DNA from: Cumulibacter soli
GTDB lineage: Bacteria > Actinomycetota > Actinomycetes > Mycobacteriales > Antricoccaceae
Assembly: GCF_004382795.1 (NCBI RefSeq)
Contig: NZ_SMSG01000001.1
Coordinates: 434,001 to 498,000, forward strand
DNA: 64,000 bases
Reading direction: 5' to 3'
Positions 1-8,362 of this stretch are shown piece after piece (the first letter of the stretch is position 1; the number at the start of each line of letters is the position of its first letter). A model generated the notes under the pieces. It did not search any database and was not told where the DNA came from. It saw only the letters and a program-made list of their open reading frames with translations. The translations under genes and the position numbers were made by a program.

Positions 1-31
1 AGACGCCGAGACGCCGAGACGGGCATAGTGT

Positions 32-667
32 GTGCGCGTGGAGTTCACCGGATTCTCCGAGCGCGCGCTCGATTTCTACGAAGACCTCGAGATCGACAAC
101 ACCAAGTCGTTCTGGGACGCACACAAACACGTCTGGCAGGACGACGTACGGGCCCCGATGGCCGCGCTGACCGGCGCCCTCGCCGCAGAGTTCGGTGCGG
201 CCAAACTGTTCCGCCCACATCGTGACGTCCGGTTCTCGAAGGACAAGACGCCGTACAAGATTCATCAGGGCGCTTTCGTCGGCACTGCCCCGGCCACCGG
301 TTGGTACGTCGAACTGTCCGCTGCTGGACTGCGAGTCGGCGGCGGTTGCTACCACGCCGATGCCGCTCGCCTCGCCGCTATTCGCGCGGCGATCGATGCC
401 GATAAGACGGGTACGAAACTGGTGAGGATCGTACGGAGGCTGGAGGGTTCCGGGTTCACTGTGTCCGGCGACCGGCTCAAGACCGCGCCGCGGAATTACC
501 CGAAGGACCATCCGCGGATCGAGTTACTACGACACAAGTACTTGTTCTGCGAGTTGCGGTACGGCTTCGACGGGCTCGATTCGCCCGAACTCGTCGAGCG
601 AGTACGCACCGACTGGCGCACCGTCCGCCCACTGGTGCGCTGGCTCGAGGCAATTCGGGCCGACTGA
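32..667 (+). CDS. DUF2461 (TIGR02453) family protein
   Basis: This 211-residue protein matches the DUF2461 family, whose biochemical role is unknown. Family hallmarks are the N-terminal 'FYEDLEIDNTKSFWDAHK' block and the 'FRPHRDVRFSKDKTPYK' block near residues 60-78, followed by a conserved glycine-rich segment ending in 'GGGCY'. No signal peptide or membrane segment is visible, so it is probably cytoplasmic. The GTG at 32 is preferred because the family domain begins at once. It converges on ispF with a 24-bp gap and has no evident operon partner in the window, though upstream sequence is cut off. Confidence 0.85.
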   Translation: MRVEFTGFSERALDFYEDLEIDNTKSFWDAHKHVWQDDVRAPMAALTGALAAEFGAAKLFRPHRDVRFSKDKTPYKIHQGAFVGTAPATGWYVELSAAGLRVGGGCYHADAARLAAIRAAIDADKTGTKLVRIVRRLEGSGFTVSGDRLKTAPRNYPKDHPRIELLRHKYLFCELRYGFDGLDSPELVERVRTDWRTVRPLVRWLEAIRAD

Positions 668-691
668 CCCAAGACGCCAGCGGCCGAACGC

Positions 692-1171
692 TCAATCTTG
701 GCGTGCGTAGATCAGCGCCGTCGCATACGCCGTGCGCCCCTCACCGCGCCCCTCGACGCCGAGCCCGTCAGTCGTCGCCCCGGCAACCGAAACGGGCGCC
801 CCCACTACCCGGCTCAGCAGATCCTGCGCCTCGTCGCGCCGCGTGCCGAGGCGCGGGGTGTTACATACGACCTGCACCGTCGCGTTGCCAACGTCGTACC
901 CGGCCTCGCGCACCAGCCGTACGCTCTCGGCCAGCAGCGCCACGCCCGACGCCCCGGCCCATTCGGGCCGGTCGGTGCCGAACACTGCCCCGAGGTCGCC
1001 GAGTTGAGCAGCGCTCAGCAGTGCGTTGCACAGCGCATGGCAGGCGACGTCGGCATCCGAATGTCCCGCGCACCCGTCCGCGTCGTCCCACCGCAGCCCG
1101 GCCAGCCAACACTCGCGGCCGACTTCAATGCCGTGTACGTCGATACCGTTTCCGACCCAAGGGATGAGCAT
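692..1171 (-). CDS. ispF: 2-C-methyl-D-erythritol 2,4-cyclodiphosphate synthase
   Basis: IspF closes 4-diphosphocytidyl-methylerythritol 2-phosphate into the cyclic diphosphate of the non-mevalonate isoprenoid pathway. The 159 residues match the usual family length. Metal-ligand motif 'GIDVH' lies near residues 9-13, 'GHSDADV' near 36-42, and '[17 protein letters not shown]' follows. The C-terminal '[13 protein letters not shown]' block is also typical. It starts at an ATG 38 bp from the divergent ispD, so both promoters must fit in a very short spacer or the mRNAs are nearly leaderless. In mycobacteria ispF is downstream of and codirectional with ispD; here only ispF keeps that strand. Confidence 0.95.
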   Translation of the reverse strand: MLIPWVGNGIDVHGIEVGRECWLAGLRWDDADGCAGHSDADVACHALCNALLSAAQLGDLGAVFGTDRPEWAGASGVALLAESVRLVREAGYDVGNATVQVVCNTPRLGTRRDEAQDLLSRVVGAPVSVAGATTDGLGVEGRGEGRTAYATALIYARQD

Positions 1172-1209
1172 GCGCCCACCCTAAGCGGTAGCGATACTCT
1201 CGTCGGACT

Positions 1210-1881
1210 ATGGGACAGACAGTTGCGGTGGTGCTCGCCGGAGGCCGCGGAAAGCGCGTCGGCGCGGACCGCAATAAGGTGCTCATCGAGGTTGCCGGGC
1301 GCACCGTGATCGAGTGGAGCGTGCGCGCATTCGCCACCCACCCGGCGATCGAGCGCACCATTCTCGTTGCGCATCCCGACGACGCGGCCGAACTACGCGT
1401 CATCGCCGCGGCGTACGGCGAGGTCGCGGTGATCAACGGTGGCGCGGAACGCGCCGATTCCGAACGCGCCGCCCTCGATCATCTACGCCACGACATCACC
1501 GCTGGCGCGCTCGACGCGGTGTTGATTCACGATGGCGCGCGGCCGTGCATCAGCGCGCCACTGATCGCATCGACGGCGGCGATGGCGTCCGAGTGCGGCG
1601 TACTGCCGGCGCTGCCGACCCCGATGCTGGCCACCATCGAGCAGGGGGTTCTTCAGCCGGTCGACGGACGACTCGTGCGTGCGCAGACGCCGCAGGGCGC
1701 CCCGGCAACCTGGCTATTGCGGGCGTACGACGAGGCGCGAGACGAGGGGTTCACCGGCACCGATACGGCCTCCTATTTGGAGTACGCCGGATTCACCGTC
1801 CAAGTGATTGACGGCGAGCAGTCGAATCTCAAGGTGACGTATCGCCAAGACCTCGACCGCGCGGCCGCACTACTGCAGTAA
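1210..1881 (+). CDS. ispD: 2-C-methyl-D-erythritol 4-phosphate cytidylyltransferase
   Basis: IspD couples CTP to methylerythritol 4-phosphate, the step two before IspF. The 223-residue protein opens with the nucleotide-binding 'VVLAGGRGKRVG' loop. It carries 'GGAERADSERAAL' near 76-88, 'HDGARP' near 111, and the C-terminal 'TDTASYLE' block. The 'RADSERAAL' element is looser than the usual R-x-S-V-x-x-A-L, but the key basic residues remain. The gene points opposite to ispF and carD, although the order ispF-ispD-carD is the common actinobacterial one. It starts at ATG 1210 in a 38-bp divergent spacer and converges with the small gene at 1908-2270. Confidence 0.93.
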   Translation: MGQTVAVVLAGGRGKRVGADRNKVLIEVAGRTVIEWSVRAFATHPAIERTILVAHPDDAAELRVIAAAYGEVAVINGGAERADSERAALDHLRHDITAGALDAVLIHDGARPCISAPLIASTAAMASECGVLPALPTPMLATIEQGVLQPVDGRLVRAQTPQGAPATWLLRAYDEARDEGFTGTDTASYLEYAGFTVQVIDGEQSNLKVTYRQDLDRAAALLQ

Positions 1882-1907
1882 AGAACGACTACTGCGGTAA
1901 CGCGCGG

Positions 1908-2270
1908 CTACCGCGCCACAAGCGGGCGGGCCCCACCGGTCGCGAGCGCACGCTGCAACGCATCGTCCGGCTCGGCGCATCCACCGAGCAGCGCGGCGGG
2001 CACAACGATGGGAAACCCGACAATCTGCACCTGCTCGCGCGGGACGGTGCCCAGCACGACCTGGTTGTCGTCCACTCGCTTGACCGTTTCGGTCATCGGT
2101 ACGACGGTCACCCACACGCCCGGGTTGAGCGGCGGGGACGCCGTGCCGGCCGGGAACAGCGCCACCGGCTCCTGCGGATGCGATTCGGGGAACGCAAGAA
2201 GGTCGCTCGCCGATACGCGGCAAGCGACCTTCTGTTGCGTACTGACCCATTCCAGGTCGGTCCACTGCAT
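1908..2270 (-). CDS. Hypothetical protein downstream of carD
   Basis: A 120-residue protein begins at an ATG only 4 nt after the carD stop codon, so it is almost certainly cotranscribed and probably translationally coupled to carD. The longer frame that overlaps carD is rejected because carD is certain. The sequence is Pro/Val-rich with a hydrophobic stretch 'VQIVGFPIVVPAALLGG' near residues 80-96, too short and isolated to call a membrane anchor with confidence. No family is recognised. In mycobacteria ispD occupies this slot. Start choice rests on spacing; a strong ribosome-binding site is not visible. Confidence 0.6.
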   Translation of the reverse strand: MQWTDLEWVSTQQKVACRVSASDLLAFPESHPQEPVALFPAGTASPPLNPGVWVTVVPMTETVKRVDDNQVVLGTVPREQVQIVGFPIVVPAALLGGCAEPDDALQRALATGGARPLVAR

Positions 2271-2274
2271 ATTT

Positions 2275-2757
2275 CTAGGAAGCGAGAACCTCGTCGAGGA
2301 GCACTTCGGCCTTGTCCTCGGACGTCGACTCCGCCAACGCGAGTTCGGAGACCAGGATCTGCCGGGCCTTCGACAGCATCCGCTTCTCACCCGCGGAGAG
2401 CCCACGCTCCTTGTCGCGGCGCCACAGGTCGCGGACAACCTCGGCAACCTTGTTCACATCGCCGGAAGCAAGCTTCTCGACGTTCGCCTTGTAACGGCGG
2501 GACCAGTTCGTCGGCTCCTCAGTGTGCGGCGCACGCAGCACCTCGAAGACCCGATCCAAACCCTCCTGACCAACCACATCTCGTACGCCGACAATTTCGG
2601 CGTTGTCAGCCGGCACTCGCACAGTCAGGTCGCCCTGCTGCACCTTGAGAACCAGATAGGTCTTCTCTTCGCCTTTGATCGTGCGCGTCTCGATCGCTTC
2701 GATAAGTGCCGCACCATGATGGGGGTAGACGACGGTTTCACCGACGTTGAATTCCAT
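2275..2757 (-). CDS. carD: CarD/CdnL RNA-polymerase-binding transcription regulator
   Basis: CarD binds the RNA polymerase beta subunit and stabilises open promoter complexes, notably at rRNA promoters. The 160 residues match the mycobacterial length. The N-terminal Tudor-like module '[18 protein letters not shown]' is followed by '[16 protein letters not shown]' and a helical C-terminal DNA-binding domain containing 'NWSRRYKAN' and 'KAEVLLDE'. An AGGAGA ribosome-binding site lies at 2767-2772, 9 nt before the ATG, and a TAGAAT-type -10 lies at 2787-2792. It is divergent from the LpqE-like gene, as in mycobacteria. Confidence 0.97.
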   Translation of the reverse strand: MEFNVGETVVYPHHGAALIEAIETRTIKGEEKTYLVLKVQQGDLTVRVPADNAEIVGVRDVVGQEGLDRVFEVLRAPHTEEPTNWSRRYKANVEKLASGDVNKVAEVVRDLWRRDKERGLSAGEKRMLSKARQILVSELALAESTSEDKAEVLLDEVLAS

Positions 2758-3055
2758 ATTCGCTTATCTCCTATCGGGTTGTGTCAATTCTAACACGCAC
2801 CTTGCGTCGAAAAAAATCGGATGCCGTTGTAAAAGGCCTGTTCAGCGGCTACTTTCGGAAGCGGACTCGGTTTGACTTTCGCGCCAAGATTTGCTTGCCA
2901 CCGCTAAACAACCCGCTCCGAGCCCTCATGCGGCCACCGTGAGGTAGTAACCGTGACGTCCGCCCGTCTAGGATCCGTGAGCCGGTCGTAAACGCGCGAG
3001 GCCAGCGCACTAGTGTGTTAGCCAGGTATGTGCACCGAATCCTGAGGAGACCGCC
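2758..3055. promoter_or_regulatory. Divergent intergenic region carD / lpqE-like
   Basis: These 298 bases separate the divergent carD and lipoprotein genes and should hold both promoters. On the minus strand a possible -10 (TAGAAT, 2787-2792) precedes an AGGAGA ribosome-binding site. A matching -35 is not clear; an A-run on the plus strand (2809-2816) lies where it would be. On the plus strand 'CTGAGGAG' lies just before the GTG at 3056. No gene is visible. Confidence 0.5.
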
Positions 3056-3619
3056 GTGAGCCTGACCGCCACATCGCGCCGTCCAGCGCGCAGTACCCGC
3101 CTCACCGCTGCTGCGATCGCGACGCCGTTCGTGCTAGGCGCTGTGCTTACCGGCTGCTCCGCCGGCCAAGTCACCCAGACCGCTGAGAAGCGACCGTCGG
3201 TCGAGGGCGAACAGGGCGAAGTCGGCGACCTTAAGGTCCTCAACGCACACTTCGTCGCACCCACAGACGAGGGCAAGTACCAGGCTGGCGACACCGTTGA
3301 GATCGAGTTCGTGGTCACCTCCGACGGCCCGACTGACGAACTCACCAGCATCGACGTGGACGGCGCGCCCGCCACGATCGTCGGCGCAAGTTCGATCGAG
3401 ATCCCCGCCGGCGACCACGTCATCGTCGGCGAGAACGGCGATGTCACGGTCGAAGCCACAATGACCGATGAGGTCTACCCGTCGGCCCTGATCCCGGTCA
3501 CCTTCACCTTCGCTGAGGCCGGCGAGTTGGAGATCGAGTTGCCGATTGCGGCCTCACTCGATGAGATCCCCCGGGACCCCGACCAAACCTACTCTCCCGA
3601 AGAGGGTGGCGGACACTAA
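3056..3619 (+). CDS. LpqE-like secreted lipoprotein
   Basis: A 187-residue lipoprotein begins at GTG 3056 behind a GAGGAG-like ribosome-binding site. A basic N-terminus and hydrophobic core end in the lipobox LTGC, predicting lipidation on Cys34. The mature part is acidic and beta-rich ('GDLKVLNAHFVAP', 'YQAGDTVEIEFVV'), resembling the LpqE lipoprotein that sits between carD and radA in mycobacteria. The family role is unproven; its fold is reminiscent of periplasmic copper-chaperone-like domains, but the Met/His copper motif is not seen here. A strong hairpin follows at 3635-3671. Confidence 0.8.
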   Translation: MSLTATSRRPARSTRLTAAAIATPFVLGAVLTGCSAGQVTQTAEKRPSVEGEQGEVGDLKVLNAHFVAPTDEGKYQAGDTVEIEFVVTSDGPTDELTSIDVDGAPATIVGASSIEIPAGDHVIVGENGDVTVEATMTDEVYPSALIPVTFTFAEAGELEIELPIAASLDEIPRDPDQTYSPEEGGGH

Positions 3620-3634
3620 CGCCAACAGTCTTGC

Positions 3635-3671
3635 GCGCGTGGCGCCCGGCACACCGTCGGGCGCCACGCGC
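3635..3671 (+). terminator. Hairpin terminator after lpqE-like gene
   Basis: A perfect 14-bp stem, GCGCGTGGCGCCCG paired with CGGGCGCCACGCGC, encloses a 9-nt loop and is followed by ATTTCT. It lies 15 bp after the lipoprotein stop and 34 bp before radA, so it may partly separate the two transcripts. Confidence 0.7.
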
Positions 3672-3704
3672 ATTTCTGTCACCGACGTACGGCAGGGTTG
3701 AGGG

Positions 3705-5084
3705 ATGGCGTCGAAGGTAAAGCAGAGTTACAAGTGCTCCGAATGCGGCAACCTAACCGCCAAATGGTTCGGCCGGTGCCCCGAATGCCAGTCGTGGAGC
3801 ACGATCGAGGAGACCGCAACAACCGCAGCCGCCCTGCGCAAGGTCAGCGCCGGCGCGGTGAGCGCTCCCGCCCGCCGAATCGCCGATGTCGATGTCGAAG
3901 CCGCCCGCGCTCGGCCCACTGGAGTCGAGGAACTCGACCGAGTGCTCGGTGGCGGACTAGTACCTGGATCGGTCGTACTACTCGCCGGCGAACCCGGTGT
4001 GGGTAAGTCCACGCTTCTACTGGAGGTCGCGAGCCGGTACGCCGGTCGGGGCAAGCAGACCGCACTCATCGTCACCGGCGAGGAGTCGGCGTCGCAGGTG
4101 CGGTTACGCGCCGAACGCACCGGAGCGCTCGCGCCCGCTCTGTACCTCGCCGCCGAAACCGACCTATCCGCGCTGATCGGGCACGTCGATACCGTCAGCC
4201 CAGGGCTGTTGATCGTCGATTCTGTGCAGACCATCGCCTCGCCCGCGATCGAAGGCAGCGCCGGCGGAGTCACCCAGATCCGCGCTGTCGCCTCGGCATT
4301 AATCGCGATGGCCAAGGAACGCGGTATTGCGACCGTCATCGTCGGGCACGTCACCAAGGACGGCGCGATCGCCGGACCTCGACTACTCGAACACCTGGTG
4401 GACGTCGTACTGCATTTTGAGGGCGATCGGCACTCCACGCTGCGGTTGGTGCGGGCGGTGAAGAACCGCTTCGGCCCCGCCGACGAGGTCGGCTGCTTCG
4501 AAATGGTCGACGAGGGGATCCGCGGGCTCGCAGATCCCTCCGGCCTATTCATCAGCGACCGCGAGCATGCCGTCGCCGGCACCTGCGTGACGATTACCGT
4601 CGACGGACGACGCCCGCTTCCCGCCGAAACTCAAGCACTTGCCACCGACAGCAACCTTGCCTCCCCGCGGCGTTCGGTCAGCGGCCTGGATGCCGCTCGC
4701 GTCGCCATGTCGATCGCCGTACTCTCCCGCTGTGGAGTCAATCTGGGCAAGCATGATGTGTTCGCCGCGACCGTGGGTGGAGTGAAAGTAACCGAACCGG
4801 CCGCTGATTTGGCTCTCGCGCTGTCGTTGGCGTCATCGGCTCGGGACCGCGCTTTGCCGGTCTCGATGGTCGCCTTCGGCGAGGTCAGCCTCGCTGGTGA
4901 TATTCGGCGGGTCACCGGCGCCTCACGCCGGTTGGCCGAGGCGGCGCGGATGGGATTCAAGACCGCGATCGTGCCCAGCGGGTCCGGTAAGGCGCCCGCG
5001 GGGCTGCGCGTCATCGAGGTTCGCACTCTGGCAGAAGCGGTTCACGCGGCCGGGCTCCACGAAGGCTCGCCGACGGGCGGTTAG
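3705..5084 (+). CDS. radA: DNA repair protein RadA
   Basis: RadA (Sms) is a RecA-like ATPase that helps process recombination intermediates and branched DNA. The 459 residues show the full architecture. There is a C4 zinc finger (Cys11, Cys14, Cys25, Cys28), a Walker A loop 'GEPGVGKST' near 95-103 and the RadA signature 'KNRFG' near residue 250. The C-terminal Lon-protease-like domain 'GGVKVTEPAADLALALSLASS' also fits, given here as its hallmark positions 355-375. The length is normal. It sits 46 bp upstream of disA on the same strand, the usual radA-disA pairing. Confidence 0.97.
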   Translation: MASKVKQSYKCSECGNLTAKWFGRCPECQSWSTIEETATTAAALRKVSAGAVSAPARRIADVDVEAARARPTGVEELDRVLGGGLVPGSVVLLAGEPGVGKSTLLLEVASRYAGRGKQTALIVTGEESASQVRLRAERTGALAPALYLAAETDLSALIGHVDTVSPGLLIVDSVQTIASPAIEGSAGGVTQIRAVASALIAMAKERGIATVIVGHVTKDGAIAGPRLLEHLVDVVLHFEGDRHSTLRLVRAVKNRFGPADEVGCFEMVDEGIRGLADPSGLFISDREHAVAGTCVTITVDGRRPLPAETQALATDSNLASPRRSVSGLDAARVAMSIAVLSRCGVNLGKHDVFAATVGGVKVTEPAADLALALSLASSARDRALPVSMVAFGEVSLAGDIRRVTGASRRLAEAARMGFKTAIVPSGSGKAPAGLRVIEVRTLAEAVHAAGLHEGSPTGG

Positions 5085-5130
5085 CATGAGGCGCTCGCAT
5101 CTATTGCCTAGCCCATGAGCAGAGGACACC

Positions 5131-6186
5131 ATGCTGCGCACGATCCTGGCCTCGATCGCCCCAGGCACCGACCTGCGCGACGGTCTCGATCGCATCCTGC
5201 GCGGGCGCACCGGCGGATTGATCGTGCTGGGGTGGAATCGAAGCATTGAGCAGATGTGCACCGGCGGGTTCACCATCGACATCGAGTTCTCCCCCACCCG
5301 ACTACGCGAACTGTGCAAGATGGACGGCGCCGTCGTACTGACCACGGACGGTGCGCGCCTCGTGCGCGCCGGCGTGCATTTGATGCCGGACGCGTCCGTG
5401 CACACCGATGAGTCCGGTACCCGCCACCGCACCGCGCAACGCGTCGCGATCCAGGCCGACGTCCCGGTGATCGCGGTCAGCGAGTCGATGAACGCGATCA
5501 CGCTGTACGTCGGCAATGAGCGGCACCAACTCGAGCAACCCACGCGACTTCAGGACCGCACTAACCAGGCCCTGGCGACCTTGCAGAAGTACCGCAACCG
5601 GCTGGATGAGGTATCCGGATTGCTCTCGGCGCTGGAGATAGAGGACCTGGTGACGGTCCGCGATGTCGCCTCGGTGAGCCAGCGCCTGGAGATGGTGTCG
5701 CGGATTTCTGAAGAGATCGCCGGGTACGTCAGCGAACTCGGCACCGATGGGCGGTTGTCGGCGCTGCAACTCGAAGAGCTCCTGGCCGGCGTGGTGGACG
5801 AACGCGCGCTGATCGTCCGCGACTACCTGTCCGCGAGCCGCCGTACTCGCACGGTCGAGGACGTACTCGTCGATCTGGCCGATCTACCGGCATCCGAACT
5901 GATCGACCTCGCCCGGATCAGCGAAGCGCTCGGCTTCAGCGGCGTCGCCGACTCGCTGGACGATCCGGTCAGTCCCCGCGGGTATCGGCTGTTGGCGCGG
6001 GTGCCGCGGCTGCCCGCCGCGGTCATCGATCGCATCGTGGAACATTTCGGCTCACTACAGCGGCTGCTGGCAGCTACCACCGACGAACTGACCCAGGTCG
6101 AAGGCGTGGGTGAAATGCGAGCGCGCGGGATCCGGGAAAGTTTGTCGCGGCTAGCCGAGGCAACGATCTTCGAACGACATCACTGA
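5131..6186 (+). CDS. disA: DNA integrity scanning diadenylate cyclase DisA
   Basis: DisA makes c-di-AMP from two ATP while scanning DNA for branched structures; RadA is known to inhibit it. The 351 residues contain the cyclase motifs DGA (Asp65-Ala67, in 'KMDGAVVL') and RHR ('GTRHRTAQR', about residues 96-104), a helical linker, and a C-terminal helix-hairpin-helix DNA-binding domain ('LTQVEGVGEMRARGIRE'). An AGAGGA ribosome-binding site lies before ATG 5131; the nearby ATG at 5115 is out of frame. It converges with the multicopper oxidase gene, 10 bp away. Confidence 0.97.
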   Translation: MLRTILASIAPGTDLRDGLDRILRGRTGGLIVLGWNRSIEQMCTGGFTIDIEFSPTRLRELCKMDGAVVLTTDGARLVRAGVHLMPDASVHTDESGTRHRTAQRVAIQADVPVIAVSESMNAITLYVGNERHQLEQPTRLQDRTNQALATLQKYRNRLDEVSGLLSALEIEDLVTVRDVASVSQRLEMVSRISEEIAGYVSELGTDGRLSALQLEELLAGVVDERALIVRDYLSASRRTRTVEDVLVDLADLPASELIDLARISEALGFSGVADSLDDPVSPRGYRLLARVPRLPAAVIDRIVEHFGSLQRLLAATTDELTQVEGVGEMRARGIRESLSRLAEATIFERHH

Positions 6187-6196
6187 TTCCGTCGCA

Positions 6197-7756
6197 CTAT
6201 TGAATGTCGAACCTCGACATCATCATCATGTCTTCGTGCTCGAGATTGTGACAATGCAGGACGTACTTACCTGGATATCCGTCGATGGGCACGAGTACTT
6301 CGCAAGTATCGCCAGGATGTAGGTCAATCGTGTCCTTGATTCCGGCGTACGCCGGCCCGGGGTCCGCACCGCGATGACGCACCACGTGCATTTGCAGCAG
6401 GTGTACGTGTATCGGGTGGTGTACGTCGGTGCTCAGTCGCCATCGTTCGACTGTCCCGGACTGCAGGGTCATCAGTGGCTTGTCAGGGTCGAAGATCTCG
6501 CCGTTGACCATCCAGACGCCATGCGGATGCTGCTCCGAACTAGGGCCCAGCGCGAAGTGGAGGTCTCGTACGACGGACACCTGAGCCTCGTCAGGCACCT
6601 CGTAGGAGCTGAGTTCGGTCGGGATCTGCGCCTCGGGCTCGGAGGCTCCTGCGACGTGAAACTCCATAATATCGGCCATCTGGCCGTCGCCAAGCAAGTT
6701 GCGTACCCGCACCCGGCTACCGGCGGCGAAGGCGGAGAAGTCCACGAGGACGTCAACGCGTTCAGCCTGCGCCAGCGTCACACTTTTCCGCTCGAGGGGC
6801 TGCTGCAGCAGCCCTTGATCGGTGGCCACTTGAATCAGCGGCTGCTCGTCGATGCTGATTTCGATCCGCCGGGCATTTGACGCGTTCAACAACCGCAGCC
6901 GATACCTGGCGGCGTCCACCTCATGCACCGGCCACGGTGCACCGTTGACCAACATGACATCCGAAAGCAGCCCACCCAAGTACTCCGGGTCCACCACATC
7001 GTCATGGCCACCGCCGTGAGCCGAATGACCCGAATGACCCGAATGGCCGGTTCCATGGTCGCCATCACCACCGTGATCGTGCCCGGAGCCGCCATGATTC
7101 GGACCGCCTGCATCAGCGGAGCCCGTTGGGTAGTTGAGTTGGTGGCCGGCGTCAAAGGAGCGGTCGCAGATCAGTAGCGGCAGATCGCGATCGCCGGTCG
7201 GCAGGCCGAGCGCGTCCTCGGCTTCATCATGCACAATCGCCATACCGGCCAGCCCGTGATAGACATTGGCGCCCGTCGCGTCCATCGTGTGATCGTGGTA
7301 CCAGAGAAACGCGGCGCGCTGCTGCATCGGATAGACATAGTCCCGACTCGTCCCCGGCTGCACCAAGTCGGTCGGAAACCCGTCGCTGTCAGATGGCGTG
7401 CGCCCGCCGTGCAGATGCAGCACGGTCGGTCGGTCCAGCTCATTGGTCAGTCGCACCGTCAGCGGCTGGTCCTTCGTTGCACGAATCGTCGGCCCCGGGA
7501 ACGTTCCGCCGTACCCGCGGATCTTCGTCTTGTGGCCACCGAAGATCTCGATCCAGCCCGGTTGCACGGGCAAATCGATCACGCCTTCGGCGTCCGGGAC
7601 GAGCTCGGGCGGTATCGGAAGCGGTTGGCTGAAGCGCTTCGGGGGTGCCACTGCGCTGCGCAGCAGAGTGCCGGTCGAACCAGACGACGCGCAAGCGGCA
7701 GCGGAGAGCACCAACGTCGCTGCCCCGGTGAGTTGCAGGAATCCACGGCGATTCAT
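6197..7756 (-). CDS. Tat-exported multicopper oxidase lipoprotein (MmcO-like)
   Basis: A 519-residue multicopper oxidase, probably oxidising Cu(I) or organic substrates outside the cell membrane. It has a twin-arginine signal ('NRRGFLQL') followed by a lipobox ending at Cys22, as in mycobacterial MmcO. The copper motifs are present: HLH at 114-116, HDH at 154-156, 'HPIHVH' near 450, and the C-terminal 'HCHNLEHEDMM' from residue 501. A His/Gly-rich insertion occupies residues 218-252 and may bind extra copper. Its ATG overlaps the stop of the upstream membrane gene (ATGA), indicating coupling. Confidence 0.93.
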   Translation of the reverse strand: MNRRGFLQLTGAATLVLSAAACASSGSTGTLLRSAVAPPKRFSQPLPIPPELVPDAEGVIDLPVQPGWIEIFGGHKTKIRGYGGTFPGPTIRATKDQPLTVRLTNELDRPTVLHLHGGRTPSDSDGFPTDLVQPGTSRDYVYPMQQRAAFLWYHDHTMDATGANVYHGLAGMAIVHDEAEDALGLPTGDRDLPLLICDRSFDAGHQLNYPTGSADAGGPNHGGSGHDHGGDGDHGTGHSGHSGHSAHGGGHDDVVDPEYLGGLLSDVMLVNGAPWPVHEVDAARYRLRLLNASNARRIEISIDEQPLIQVATDQGLLQQPLERKSVTLAQAERVDVLVDFSAFAAGSRVRVRNLLGDGQMADIMEFHVAGASEPEAQIPTELSSYEVPDEAQVSVVRDLHFALGPSSEQHPHGVWMVNGEIFDPDKPLMTLQSGTVERWRLSTDVHHPIHVHLLQMHVVRHRGADPGPAYAGIKDTIDLHPGDTCEVLVPIDGYPGKYVLHCHNLEHEDMMMMSRFDIQ

Positions 7757-8223
7757 TGGCTACTCCCGCGCAACGTATCTAGCCGCTGATGACTGTCGGC
7801 GGACGCCGCATCCGGTGGTGCGCTGCTGCGGCTTCTCGATCTGCTCAAGTGACGAGTCATCGGCAGCCACGACCACACGGCGAGGGCTCCGGCGATACCG
7901 ATCAGCACGACGCCCAGCGGTATGTGCAGTGCGGTGGCGCGTTGCATTCCGACGACGAACTGTCCCGCCAGGGCGAAGAACATTCCGACGCTCAGCGCAG
8001 CGGGCCACCAACCCAACCGGGCGAGCCAGCCGATCGCAACGGCACCGGCGAATACCAGCCAGGTCGCGGCGATAGCGGCGCCGCCGACCGCGCGATGGAC
8101 GGCGAGCTGGTCGAACTCGCCCTGCAGGAATAGTCCGATCCAGATCGGTTGCGTCATCACCAGCAGCGCGAACACCGTCGCGATTAGGCGAAAAGCCCAG
8201 ATAGCCAGGCGTGCGGAGGTCAT
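7753..8223 (-). CDS. Four-helix membrane protein upstream of copper oxidase
   Basis: A 156-residue integral membrane protein with four predicted hydrophobic segments at about residues 8-30, 46-66, 72-92 and 98-118, and an Arg/Ser-rich cytoplasmic tail. His43 and His100 lie near helix ends, an arrangement that recalls DUF6220-like or cytochrome b561-like proteins, but no haem motif can be asserted. The stop overlaps the oxidase start by 4 nt, so the two form an operon. A role in membrane electron transfer or copper handling with the oxidase is plausible from context only. Confidence 0.75.
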   Translation of the reverse strand: MTSARLAIWAFRLIATVFALLVMTQPIWIGLFLQGEFDQLAVHRAVGGAAIAATWLVFAGAVAIGWLARLGWWPAALSVGMFFALAGQFVVGMQRATALHIPLGVVLIGIAGALAVWSWLPMTRHLSRSRSRSSAPPDAASADSHQRLDTLRGSSQ

Positions 8224-8362
8224 ATCACCGACGCTACGAAGGACGTGCGGCTGCGTCGTCCGATCGGCATCGACACCTCACTGTCGCTTCCCGACGTACT
8301 GCCCGACGTGGGATGTCAACAGTGAGCGACTGCTACGCGGGGCGTGTTGCGGCTAACCTCAG
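8224..8362. promoter_or_regulatory. Divergent promoter region, copper operon / two-component system
   Basis: These 139 bases separate the minus-strand copper-oxidase operon from the plus-strand histidine kinase gene. They contain an inverted repeat of 8 bp, CTCACTGT at 8277-8284 and ACAGTGAG at 8319-8326, with centres about 42 bp apart. Such spacing would suit a looping or dimer-of-dimers regulator, possibly the adjacent response regulator. No clear -10/-35 was identified. Confidence 0.4.
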
